From Nitrosomonadales bacterium (lineage in GTDB: Bacteria; Pseudomonadota; Gammaproteobacteria; Burkholderiales; Methylophilaceae), in assembly GCA_018657165.1 (NCBI GenBank), contig JABHXS010000129.1, positions 1-8,438 on the forward strand: a DNA stretch of 8,438 bases. The letters run 5' to 3'. Below the pieces are notes generated by a model that searched no databases, had not been told where the DNA came from, and was given only the letters and a program-made list of their open reading frames with translations. Below are positions 1 through 6,899 of the stretch, one piece after another; position 1 is the stretch's first letter, and every line of letters begins with the position of its first letter. The position numbers and the translations under genes were made by a program.

Positions 1-2247
1 ATATCTTTGGCCATCTCCTGGATCGTCATTAAATCGAGCTACATCTAAACCATTACTGAATACTGAAATTGCATTTGCAATATTTGAAGCACTGATGCCA
101 AAACTTGCAGCCCTTTCTCTATCAATTTTAAGGTTCATCTGGGGTAAATTGAGTTGTAAATCTAAGTCAATTTGACCTAAGCCATCCATCTCGGATAAAT
201 TAATCAATAACCTATCTGCTAAAGATGAGACAGTTTTAATATTTGGGCCTATGAGGGAAAATTGTAAAGGTTCAGACCTTCTTCCACCTGCAATTGAAGG
301 TGCAGAAATAAAGGCCTTTACTCCAGCTAATGAATCAAAATCACTTTTAATTTGTTTAATAATCTCTGATTGAGATAGTTGACGGTCGGATTTATTTTTA
401 AGCATCACACTGATATAGCCTGAATTAACTTGACCTCTGCTTCCTAGGCCAATTGATGAAAAAACACCTTTAGTAACATCATCATATCTATCAAGTACAC
501 CCTCAATTTCAAGAAGTTTTTTATAGGTATAATTCATGTTAGATCCAAGGGGAGTTTTAAATCTAACACTAAATCTGCTTTCATCCTGTTCAGGTAAAAA
601 AGTTTTTTCGACTTTTGCAAAAAAGAATCCGCTTGATAGGACGATTAAAAAACTTGATAAAAGAACTTTCCAGCGATGGTTTAATGACCAAGTTAGGACT
701 TTCTTGTAATAATCTTCGAGCTTAAAAAAAGCTCTATCGAACCTCGATAAGAAGGAAACAGTTTTTTCATTCTTTGCTAGGAATTTTGAACATAGCATGG
801 GGGTTAATGTAAGTGAAACTACTAATGAAACAAGGATGCCACTGGTAACGACAATTGCAAAAGATTCAAAAAATCGACCTACTATTCCTTCCATAAAAAT
901 AACTGGACCAAAAATACACACTAAAGCAATGGATGATGCTAAAACGGCAAAAACAACCTCATTACTACCATTAACTGCTGCATTAAAGATATTTTTATCT
1001 ATTTTTTTATGGTGCCTAAAAACATTTTCGAGAACTACAATAGAGTCATCAACCACAATCCCAATAAGCAGTATTAATGCCAACAGTGTCATACTGTTAA
1101 AGGTAAAATTATAGAAATACATTATAGCTATAGCTCCCAAAAGGGAGATTGGAATAGCAACGGCTATGATTAATGTTGATCTAATTGACCCAAGAAAAAG
1201 AAGAACAATTAATGATGCAAGAATTGTTCCTTCTGAGATATGCTCTTGAAGGGATTTTACCATTGACTTAATATAAATAGAATCATCTGTAGAATATTGA
1301 ATCTTAAGTCCGGGTGGAAGGTTTGGCGTTATTTGTGTTTCAATTTTTTCCTTTACTTTTTCGATGATATCTACTGTATTGGTGTTTGCTATTTTTACAA
1401 TTCCTAAACCAATGCTAGGTTCTCCGTTAAATCTTGCGGTTTCCCTATAATCATCAAGTCCATCTTCGACTTCAGCAATATCTTTGACTTTGATCGGTCC
1501 ACCATCATTGTAGACAATAATCATTTCCTGGATTTCTTCAATTTTGTGGAATTCTAAGTCAAGCTTAAACATTTTTTCTGATTTTTCTCTTACTAGAAAG
1601 CCTCCTGGGAATTGAACATGTTCGCTATTAAAAGCTGAGATAAGATCCTCCGCTGTAATTTTAAGTGCAGACATTTTTTCAGGAAGAAGATTTATTCTTA
1701 CCGTCCTATCTCTTTTTCCACCTAATCTAATTTCACCAACACCATCAATTGTTTCAATTTTTTTCTTTAATATATTTGCCGCATACAAGTTAAGCTGTTG
1801 AATGGTCCGGTTCCCGGAAAGGGATAGCCACATAATTGCATTTGCATTAGTTTCGACTTTTCTGACTGCTGGGGGTGCCACATCTTTGGGAAGTCTTTGA
1901 ACAACTTCGCTTACCTTAGATTGAATTTCATTGAAAGCAACCTCGATATTTTTATTTAAATTAAAAGTGACACTTACTACAGATACGCCTGGTGAAGATT
2001 CAGACCTTATAGACTCAATCCCCGGAGTAGTATTAACAGCATTTTCAATAATATTGGTTATACTTGAGTCTATAATTTCTGGATTTGCACCTTCTAGCGA
2101 TGTAGTGATTGAGAGAATGGGAAACTCAACCATGGGAAACTTATCAATCCCAATTTTTTGAAAACCAATAATGCCGAGAAGAACAAATACCCCTGAAATC
2201 ATCCAAGCTAAAACATGTCTTCTAATTGAAATTTCAGGGAGACTCAT
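1..2247 (-). CDS. RND efflux pump inner-membrane permease (AcrB/HAE1-like), partial, C-terminus beyond window
   Basis: The frame is open for 749 codons from the ATG at 2245-2247 to the window edge. Family members are about 1,010-1,050 residues, so roughly the last quarter is missing. These are proton-driven trimeric pumps that move drugs, lipophilic compounds or other solutes from the periplasm or inner membrane through an adaptor and an outer-membrane channel. Visible parts are a first membrane helix at about 11-29, porter-domain repeats at about 35-335, a membrane block at about 340-490, and the second-half amphipathic helix and TM near 525-545, followed by the family FLPEQDE stretch at 550-556. 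The proton-relay Asp pair is present as D400-D401 in GIVVDDSIVVLENV, matching AcrB D407/D408. The relay lysine (AcrB K940) would lie outside the window. It starts 5 bases after the adaptor stop with no Shine-Dalgarno, so translation is probably coupled to the adaptor. Substrate cannot be read from sequence. Family assignment is secure; subfamily is not. Confidence 0.95.
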   Translation of the reverse strand, partial: MSLPEISIRRHVLAWMISGVFVLLGIIGFQKIGIDKFPMVEFPILSITTSLEGANPEIIDSSITNIIENAVNTTPGIESIRSESSPGVSVVSVTFNLNKNIEVAFNEIQSKVSEVVQRLPKDVAPPAVRKVETNANAIMWLSLSGNRTIQQLNLYAANILKKKIETIDGVGEIRLGGKRDRTVRINLLPEKMSALKITAEDLISAFNSEHVQFPGGFLVREKSEKMFKLDLEFHKIEEIQEMIIVYNDGGPIKVKDIAEVEDGLDDYRETARFNGEPSIGLGIVKIANTNTVDIIEKVKEKIETQITPNLPPGLKIQYSTDDSIYIKSMVKSLQEHISEGTILASLIVLLFLGSIRSTLIIAVAIPISLLGAIAIMYFYNFTFNSMTLLALILLIGIVVDDSIVVLENVFRHHKKIDKNIFNAAVNGSNEVVFAVLASSIALVCIFGPVIFMEGIVGRFFESFAIVVTSGILVSLVVSLTLTPMLCSKFLAKNEKTVSFLSRFDRAFFKLEDYYKKVLTWSLNHRWKVLLSSFLIVLSSGFFFAKVEKTFLPEQDESRFSVRFKTPLGSNMNYTYKKLLEIEGVLDRYDDVTKGVFSSIGLGSRGQVNSGYISVMLKNKSDRQLSQSEIIKQIKSDFDSLAGVKAFISAPSIAGGRRSEPLQFSLIGPNIKTVSSLADRLLINLSEMDGLGQIDLDLQLNLPQMNLKIDRERAASFGISASNIANAISVFSNGLDVARFNDDPGDGQRY

Positions 2248-2252
2248 AATTA

Positions 2253-3311
2253 TTAATTAGTTACATTTATTTTAGCTTCATCAGTGAGGTAGGCAGCTCC
2301 ATCGACTGCCACGATTTCATTAAGCTCTAAACCTGATGTAATTTCAGTTATGCCATTTTGGGTAATCCCTGTATGGACAACTCTCTCAAATGCTTTATCG
2401 TTTTTTATAACGTAAACAACTTGTCCCACAGGTCTAAGAATTATACTTATCTCAGGAACGCTTAAATTATTTACCTCTTTAAAAACCACCGTTCCCCTTA
2501 CACTTCCGCCTGCTTGCCAATTAGGTTGATTTACAATATCTGCAATGACATCAATTGCAAGACTATCAGCAATTAATTGTGGTTTTAATTCAGCAATTTT
2601 AACTATAATTTTTTCCCCTACTATCGGACTTTTTAATTCAATAGGTAATCCGGGCTTAAGTTTTATTGCAAACTTTTCTGGGAATGGAACATGCGCCCTT
2701 AGGCGATCATTATTCATAATCTGTACAATTGGATCTCCTATTTTAAGAAAATCTCCTATGGAAGCTATTTGCTTTTCGACCTTTCCCTGAATGGGTGAAT
2801 ATATTTTAGTTTTACTAAGCCTATACTTTGCAATTTTAGCTCGCGCCTCTGATATTTTAATTAATTCCTCTGTTTCATTTTTCTGATTAATAATTTCATC
2901 TAAGGCATTAGGGGAGATAAAATTTTCATTTACTAATTCAGAATTTCTTTGGTAGGTTTTGTTCTGACCACTTAAACGAATTTTAAGCTGACTTAATTCA
3001 GCCTCAGCTAATTCGAGTTGATAGCGATAATCCAAATCATCAAGCTGTGCTATTAAATCTCCTTTTTTAAGAGTTGACCCTGCTTGGGTGTATATTTTTT
3101 TTATTGATGATGCAATCTCAGATCTTATTGTAGGGTCCATTAAGCCTTCGATAGTGCCTATTGCTGATTCTTGATCCTTAAAATTAAAGATTTGAACTGG
3201 AGTGGTTGTTATATTGATTATTCTTTGCTTCTTTTTTTCTGTTACCTCCTCTTGGCTACAACTTAAAAAAATAAAAGATAAAAAATATATAATAATTATT
3301 TTATTAAACAT
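2253..3311 (-). CDS. RND efflux periplasmic adaptor (membrane fusion protein, HlyD/AcrA family), probable lipoprotein
   Basis: This 352-residue protein bridges the RND permease to an outer-membrane channel. The N-terminus is Lys followed by a hydrophobic stretch (5-17) and Cys18, suggesting a lipid-anchored adaptor, though F15-L16-S17 before the Cys is a poor lipobox. Two half-lipoyl segments (about 61-92 and 168-199) flank an alpha-helical hairpin at about 95-167. Beta-barrel (about 203-275) and membrane-proximal (about 285-350) domains follow. The hairpin carries R122, L126 and S133, matching the RxxxLxxxxxxS motif that AcrA-type adaptors use to contact TolC-type channels. Its ATG lies 8 bases inside the end of ampD, with a weak GGAA upstream. 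The permease gene follows directly. No outer-membrane factor gene is visible here, so the pump probably uses a channel encoded past position 1 or elsewhere. The pairing with the permease makes the role firm; the substrate is unknown. Confidence 0.93.
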   Translation of the reverse strand: MFNKIIIIYFLSFIFLSCSQEEVTEKKKQRIINITTTPVQIFNFKDQESAIGTIEGLMDPTIRSEIASSIKKIYTQAGSTLKKGDLIAQLDDLDYRYQLELAEAELSQLKIRLSGQNKTYQRNSELVNENFISPNALDEIINQKNETEELIKISEARAKIAKYRLSKTKIYSPIQGKVEKQIASIGDFLKIGDPIVQIMNNDRLRAHVPFPEKFAIKLKPGLPIELKSPIVGEKIIVKIAELKPQLIADSLAIDVIADIVNQPNWQAGGSVRGTVVFKEVNNLSVPEISIILRPVGQVVYVIKNDKAFERVVHTGITQNGITEITSGLELNEIVAVDGAAYLTDEAKINVTN

Positions 3312-3867
3312 TAAAATTTTCCATATTAATTATTTTCCAATCAAAAAAATTACCTGGATCAGCTTTTCTTCCAGGCGAGACATCACTGTGCCCGACAACA
3401 TCAGTTATAGGATATTTTAAGCGCAACGATTTTAAAAGTTTTATTAAGACTTTATATTGAATATCTTCATATTTCATTATATCGGACCCCTCTAGCTCTA
3501 TTCCTATTGAAAAATTATTGCAATTGTTTACATTTTTCCAAGATGACTCACCTGCATGCCATGCTCTTTTTAGGCAAGAAACAAACTGTATAAGTTCACC
3601 TTTTCTTTTAATTAAAAAGTGAGAGGAGACTTTAAGGTGTTTTATTTTTTTAAAATAAGGGTGTTGGTTAATTTCAAGCTTGTTAGTAAAAAAATCTTCT
3701 ATATGTGAATTACCAAATTTATTTGGTGGGAGACTAATGGAATGAATGATAATTAATGAAATAGTTTGATTCAATGGTCTTGAATCATAATTTGGAGAAT
3801 CAATTTTTTTGGCATGAGTTAGAAACCCATCTTCATCAATTTTAAATATTTTATTTTGTGAGGACAT
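3304..3867 (-). CDS. ampD: 1,6-anhydro-N-acetylmuramyl-L-alanine amidase AmpD (cytosolic)
   Basis: AmpD is a zinc amidase that cuts the stem peptide from 1,6-anhydro-MurNAc muropeptides during cytosolic peptidoglycan recycling. In many Gram-negatives this also lowers the signal for beta-lactamase induction through AmpR. Numbered from the ATG at 3865-3867 (187 residues; family about 180-190), the zinc ligands appear as H42 in IIIHSISLPP and H160 and D170 in VGHSDVSPGRKADPG. The catalytic Glu is E124 in SIGIELEG, and the catalytic Lys is K168. KRAWHAGES at about 100-108 is another family hallmark. There is no signal peptide, which fits AmpD rather than the periplasmic AmiD. A TTG at 3883-3885 in frame would add six residues; I prefer the ATG because the AmpD homology begins only about ten residues later. 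Its 3' end overlaps the efflux adaptor by 8 bases, implying an ampD-adaptor-permease operon. No ampR or ampG is in view. Confidence 0.93.
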   Translation of the reverse strand: MSSQNKIFKIDEDGFLTHAKKIDSPNYDSRPLNQTISLIIIHSISLPPNKFGNSHIEDFFTNKLEINQHPYFKKIKHLKVSSHFLIKRKGELIQFVSCLKRAWHAGESSWKNVNNCNNFSIGIELEGSDIMKYEDIQYKVLIKLLKSLRLKYPITDVVGHSDVSPGRKADPGNFFDWKIINMENFNV

Positions 3868-3959
3868 TGATTCAATTATAATCAAGTAATCTAATAATTA
3901 AGAAATTGATTTAATTTTTTAAAATTTAATGAATAGTTTTAACCTCGGAAGGAAATGTT
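3868..3959. promoter_or_regulatory. Divergent AT-rich intergenic region with a TATAAT box for ampD
   Basis: This 92-base gap separates ampD (leftward) from the small membrane-protein gene (rightward) and should hold promoters for both. On the minus strand a perfect TATAAT lies at 3880-3875, only 7 bases from the ampD ATG at 3867. The best -35-like sequences at 16-19 bases of spacing are poor. If this is the -10 box, the ampD transcript would start at or within a few bases of its ATG and be leaderless, which fits the lack of a Shine-Dalgarno there. On the plus strand TTGATT (3906-3911) is a possible -35, but the -10 at a normal distance (ATGAAT, 3929-3934) is weak. AT-rich sequence makes chance TATAAT matches common, so this is tentative. 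Confidence 0.35.
3949..3953 (+). promoter_or_regulatory. Shine-Dalgarno for the TMEM65-like gene
   Basis: AAGGA within GGAAGGAAA lies 6 bases before the ATG at 3960. It is one of the two clear ribosome-binding sites in the window and supports that start. An overlapping ATG at 3955-3957 is in another frame and too close to the site. Confidence 0.7.
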
Positions 3960-4253
3960 ATGTTTACAGATGGATTTCTATCACTTTTTAAAGATGCTGT
4001 TTTATTTGGCTTTGTAGATAATGGTGTAATGTTAGCAGGTGCTTTTTTTGGGCTTGGGTTAGAAAAATATCTACCAAAACGTTTTCAAGTAGGGCTAGGA
4101 GCAATTATTGGCGCGGGCTTTGGTAATACAGTAAGTGATTTTATGGGCGGTGCGGTCAGTTTGAATTGGGCATTAGCATTTGGAACTGCATTAGGCTGTT
4201 TAATTGCGATGGTAATGATACCGGTGATTCATAAAATAAAAAATAAAATATAA
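3960..4253 (+). CDS. Small membrane protein resembling the TMEM65 family
   Basis: This 97-residue protein appears to have two or three membrane segments (about 12-34, 43-62 and 68-90) and a basic C-terminal tail (HKIKNKI). Two motifs stand out: GFVDNGVML at 17-25 and a glycine-rich stretch ending in GNTVSDFMGG at 55-64. From memory, a GF(V/L)DN motif followed by a second helix with GN-x-x-SD is the hallmark of TMEM65-like proteins (Pfam TMEM65), known from mitochondria and from short bacterial proteins. Human TMEM65 has been linked to mitochondrial sodium/calcium exchange; the bacterial role is not established. The conserved Asp/Asn residues inside hydrophobic segments suggest ion handling, but that is inference. 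A good Shine-Dalgarno precedes the start. A 40-base gap follows before the RDD-family gene on the same strand, so the two may be co-transcribed. That it is a real membrane-protein gene is solid; the family name is moderately sure. Confidence 0.75.
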   Translation: MFTDGFLSLFKDAVLFGFVDNGVMLAGAFFGLGLEKYLPKRFQVGLGAIIGAGFGNTVSDFMGGAVSLNWALAFGTALGCLIAMVMIPVIHKIKNKI

Positions 4254-4293
4254 GGGTTGATTCTAAAATTAAACAATAATTAGCTTAAGAAAA

Positions 4294-4695
4294 ATGAGAA
4301 CTTATTATATTTTAAGGCTCTACGGTTGTTTTTTTTATGAATTGCTCATTCAAATTGCATTATGGTTCTTAATTTCATTTATTACGATATATATATTTGA
4401 TATTAATTCGACAGATCAACGTTATCTTTTTCAATTTATTTTGTGGCTAACCTCAGGGGCCTATTTTATTATTTCTTGGTATTATGGGGGGCAGACTTTA
4501 GCCATGAAAGCTTGGAAAATTAAGCTAGAGCTCTCTCAAAAAAATAAATTGTTTTTTTGTATCTTAAGATATTTTTTAGTATGTATAGGATTAATTTTTT
4601 TCTTTATTTTTTATATGAATATCTTATTTGGAGCCAAGCAATATTTTCATGACTTAATAATTGGGTCAAAAATTAGAGACGTTCAAATCTCATAA
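4294..4695 (+). CDS. RDD-family small integral membrane protein
   Basis: This 133-residue, very hydrophobic protein has likely membrane segments at about 15-35, 46-63 and 88-112. RDD-family features are in the expected order: an N-terminal Arg (R8) before the first helix, GGQTLAMKAWKIKL at 65-78, and a C-terminal KQYFHDLIIGSKI at 115-127 whose Asp (D120) follows a His. The first Asp of the Arg-Asp-Asp trio is replaced by Glu (E16 in FFYELL). Family function is poorly defined; some members have been tied to sodium/proton exchange, which cannot be assumed here. The ATG at 4294 has only a weak AAGA upstream (4287-4290). The last 23 bases overlap the end of lptG on the opposite strand, so the final codons of both genes share DNA. 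RDD genes near ampD or lptFG are, as I recall, seen in other Betaproteobacteria. Confidence 0.85.
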   Translation: MRTYYILRLYGCFFYELLIQIALWFLISFITIYIFDINSTDQRYLFQFILWLTSGAYFIISWYYGGQTLAMKAWKIKLELSQKNKLFFCILRYFLVCIGLIFFFIFYMNILFGAKQYFHDLIIGSKIRDVQIS

Positions 4696-5743
4696 TCATG
4701 TAGATGCCTAATGATAAAAATAAAAAAGAGGGTAGCAACGAGCTTAAAAAAGGTGGCCAGTCATTTAATAGGCCTAAATGTCTAAACATTGTATTAACAA
4801 TTTGATAAGCAATTCCAATAGAAATTCCAATAAACATTTTTAAGAATTTACCTCCTGAGCGTTGCTGTAAAAATCCAAAGGGGAGTGCAAATAGAATCAT
4901 TACTATTGGCATCAATGGATTAATTAATTTTTCCCATAAAGCAGTTTCATATTTAGAAGATTTTTGGTCATTTATTTTTAGATAATTAATAAATTTTACT
5001 AAATTAAAAATTGACATCTTATCTGGTGAAATTATTAATACATTCATCATTTCAGGACGTATCAGGGATTTCCAATTTCCCTTCGTTATTTTTTCAGTGA
5101 TGATTTCGTCACCTATAAAATTCTTAACGGATATTTCAGATAAATCCCAATTGCCATCATCAAATTTTCCATTCTTAGCATCAATGATGGTTCTTAAATT
5201 AAACTGATTATCAAACTCGTATATATGAATGTTTGATAATGTTGCATCAGGTAGAACATTCTCAATATTGACAAAATTATTACCATCCTTCATCCAAAAA
5301 CCTGATCTAAACTCCATGCTGATTGATGAATTTGTTGCACTTATTTTAAGCTGTTGTGCATTTTTTTCACTATTAGGAGTAATCAAATCTCCAACAGCAA
5401 ATGTAAGAAAGCTAAAAAATAATGCAATAGGCATGATAGTTTTTGCAATTTTTTTTATTGATAGCCCACTTGATCTTAATATAATCAATTCTGATTGGTG
5501 AGATAGTTGACCAACTGTATACATAGCCCCTATTAAGACTGCAGTTGGAATGAGTTTATATATATGCCCAGGAATAGTAAGTAAAACGTATACAATTGCT
5601 TGCGTAACTCCATAGTTTTTATCGTCTAAGTCTGAGATTTCTTGTATAAACTCAAAGAAAGAAAATAAGCAAATACCTCCGAATAAAAACAAAGTAATTC
5701 CTAAAAATAGCTCTTTATTTAAATATTTAGCGACCTGGTTCAT
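4673..5743 (-). CDS. lptG: LPS export ABC transporter permease LptG
   Basis: LptG pairs with LptF and the ATPase LptB in the inner membrane to extract lipopolysaccharide and push it onto the LptC-LptA bridge toward the outer membrane. At 356 residues it has the family length. The layout is three N-terminal membrane segments (about 12-33, 46-78 and 101-122), a periplasmic beta-jellyroll at about 130-265, and three C-terminal segments (about 272-293, 299-319 and 331-351). The cytoplasmic stretch SELIILRSSGLS at 84-95 matches the coupling-helix segment that contacts LptB. The ATG lies inside the lptF stop (ATGA, 5740-5743) without a Shine-Dalgarno, so translation is probably coupled to lptF and gives balanced amounts. 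It is called LptG rather than LptF because it is second in the pair and because of its C-terminal GFLQQRSGG segment. The 3' end overlaps the RDD gene on the other strand by 23 bases. Confidence 0.93.
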   Translation of the reverse strand: MNQVAKYLNKELFLGITLFLFGGICLFSFFEFIQEISDLDDKNYGVTQAIVYVLLTIPGHIYKLIPTAVLIGAMYTVGQLSHQSELIILRSSGLSIKKIAKTIMPIALFFSFLTFAVGDLITPNSEKNAQQLKISATNSSISMEFRSGFWMKDGNNFVNIENVLPDATLSNIHIYEFDNQFNLRTIIDAKNGKFDDGNWDLSEISVKNFIGDEIITEKITKGNWKSLIRPEMMNVLIISPDKMSIFNLVKFINYLKINDQKSSKYETALWEKLINPLMPIVMILFALPFGFLQQRSGGKFLKMFIGISIGIAYQIVNTMFRHLGLLNDWPPFLSSLLPSFLFLSLGIYMIMRFERL

Positions 5744-6855
5744 CTGCTAATTACTTTAAAAAAAATGTTTGGCATTAAGTTTAAATTAAGTGATCTTCGA
5801 TAGATTAGATAAGCAGCGATACTCAAAAAAATAAAATGAGAAAACCAAGAGCCTATCCAGATACTGAGTTGCCCTGTTGCAATTAAGCTATTTGAGATAC
5901 TTACAGCATTATTGTAAATAACGAAAAGCAATATAGCGGCGATTATATTTATGGACCTTCCAGATCGAGGATTATTAAAACTCAATGGAATAGCTATTAT
6001 TATAAGAATGAATGTTGATATTGGAAGAGACAGTCTCCAAAGAAATTCAGCTTGAAACTTATTATCTGAAAGATTACTTAAAAGTTCTATAGTTTTTTTT
6101 GCCTCTATCTTAGAAACTCTGGCACTAGCGGCAGAAAGAGATGGGATATCTTTCTCAATTAAAATTCCATATTCTTTATACTTTACTGTAGTGAATTCGT
6201 TGGTCTCTCTCCCACCTTCATATCTTTTTCCATCAAGTAGCACAATATAGTTTTCACCTTTCTCATTAGCGTACCTTTCCCCCTTTTTTGAAATCATAAC
6301 TCCAAGCTTTCCATTTTGGTAAGATTGTATGAAAACATTATTGACGGTTTTTCCTAGCTCACTAAAGCCCTCAACATATATGATCCTATTGTCAGACTTT
6401 GATTCTTTAAAGATTCCTGGGCTTATTGCAGAAAATTCATCACGGGTTTTCAAGCCATTTTTATATTCTTCAACTTTTTGGACTGCCCATGGGCTGATGA
6501 AGAAAGAAAGAAAACTTATTAATAAAATAGTAGGAATTGAAAAATAAATAATTGGTTTAATTAGCTTTGAAAGACTCAATCCAGAGCTAAGCCAAATAAT
6601 CATTTCACTATCCCTGTACCAACGACTTAGTGCCATTAAAATAGTCAAAAATAATGTAATTGAGAGCAAAAGGGGAAGGTGCTTTAATAAATTAAAAACT
6701 AAAATCGTATCAATGGTGTCGTTAGGTATAATACCTTTTGCTGCGAGGCGAAAAACATAAACAATGCGCTGGGCGACCACGACGCCAGTAAGAATAAGTA
6801 TTGTCGATATAGCTGTATAAAATAACTCTTTATTTAATTTTGTTTTATATAGCAT
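5740..6855 (-). CDS. lptF: LPS export ABC transporter permease LptF
   Basis: LptF is the partner of LptG in the LptB2FG complex that powers lipopolysaccharide export. It has 371 residues, the usual length. Membrane segments are at about 11-34, 52-77 and 101-121. The periplasmic beta-jellyroll spans about 125-265, and three further segments lie at about 271-292, 300-320 and 330-352. DSEMIIWLSSGLS at 82-94 is the coupling-helix segment, and the IAIPLSFNNPRSGRS stretch at 287-301 is typical of LptF. It begins ATGCTATAT at 6855 with no visible Shine-Dalgarno. Its stop overlaps the lptG start by 4 bases. It is divergent from pepA across 44 bases, the usual proteobacterial arrangement. lptB, lptC and lptA are not in the window; they commonly sit in a separate locus. 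Confidence 0.94.
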   Translation of the reverse strand: MLYKTKLNKELFYTAISTILILTGVVVAQRIVYVFRLAAKGIIPNDTIDTILVFNLLKHLPLLLSITLFLTILMALSRWYRDSEMIIWLSSGLSLSKLIKPIIYFSIPTILLISFLSFFISPWAVQKVEEYKNGLKTRDEFSAISPGIFKESKSDNRIIYVEGFSELGKTVNNVFIQSYQNGKLGVMISKKGERYANEKGENYIVLLDGKRYEGGRETNEFTTVKYKEYGILIEKDIPSLSAASARVSKIEAKKTIELLSNLSDNKFQAEFLWRLSLPISTFILIIIAIPLSFNNPRSGRSINIIAAILLFVIYNNAVSISNSLIATGQLSIWIGSWFSHFIFLSIAAYLIYRRSLNLNLMPNIFFKVISR

Positions 6856-6899
6856 TTAATAAAAGTTTGATTCTAATAGACAACATTAAGGAATGTTAA
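6856..6899. promoter_or_regulatory. Divergent lptF/pepA spacer, candidate lptFG promoter
   Basis: These 44 bases must include the 5' signals of lptF (left) and pepA (right). Read on the minus strand, TTAACA (6899-6894) and TAGAAT (6875-6870) are separated by 18 bases and resemble -35 and -10 boxes for lptFG. They give a leader of only about 7-10 bases, consistent with the missing Shine-Dalgarno. No good pepA promoter fits in the spacer, so that promoter probably lies inside the 5' end of lptF. All of this is weak-consensus reading of AT-rich DNA. Confidence 0.3.
6882..6897 (+). promoter_or_regulatory. pepA ribosome-binding site in the loop of a 6-bp inverted repeat
   Basis: AACATT (6882-6887) and AATGTT (6892-6897) are perfect reverse complements around the 4-base loop AAGG. 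The pepA Shine-Dalgarno AAGGA (6888-6892) is therefore the loop plus the first base of the right arm. It lies 7 bases before the ATG at 6900, an ideal distance, and fixes that start. The stem is AU-rich and weak, so a regulatory role is uncertain, but the ribosome-binding site itself is clear. Confidence 0.7.

Noticed and set aside
797..1114. Plus-strand open frame of 105 codons
   Set aside because: Lies opposite the RND permease membrane block, including the Asp-pair codons, and its translation has no family features.
1931..2161. Plus-strand open frame of 76 codons
   Set aside because: Antisense to the well-conserved N-terminus of the RND permease; no ribosome-binding site.
2545..2790. Plus-strand open frame of 81 codons
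   Set aside because: Antisense to the beta-barrel and lipoyl region of the adaptor; shadow frame.
3911..3930. AT-only palindrome (AATTTT-TT-AAAATT) in the ampD divergent spacer
   Set aside because: Made only of A and T in an AT-rich spacer; no GC stem for a terminator and likely by chance, though it could act as an upstream promoter element.
5229..5501. Plus-strand open frame of 90 codons
   Set aside because: Antisense to the LptG jellyroll and membrane segments; no start signal or recognisable content.
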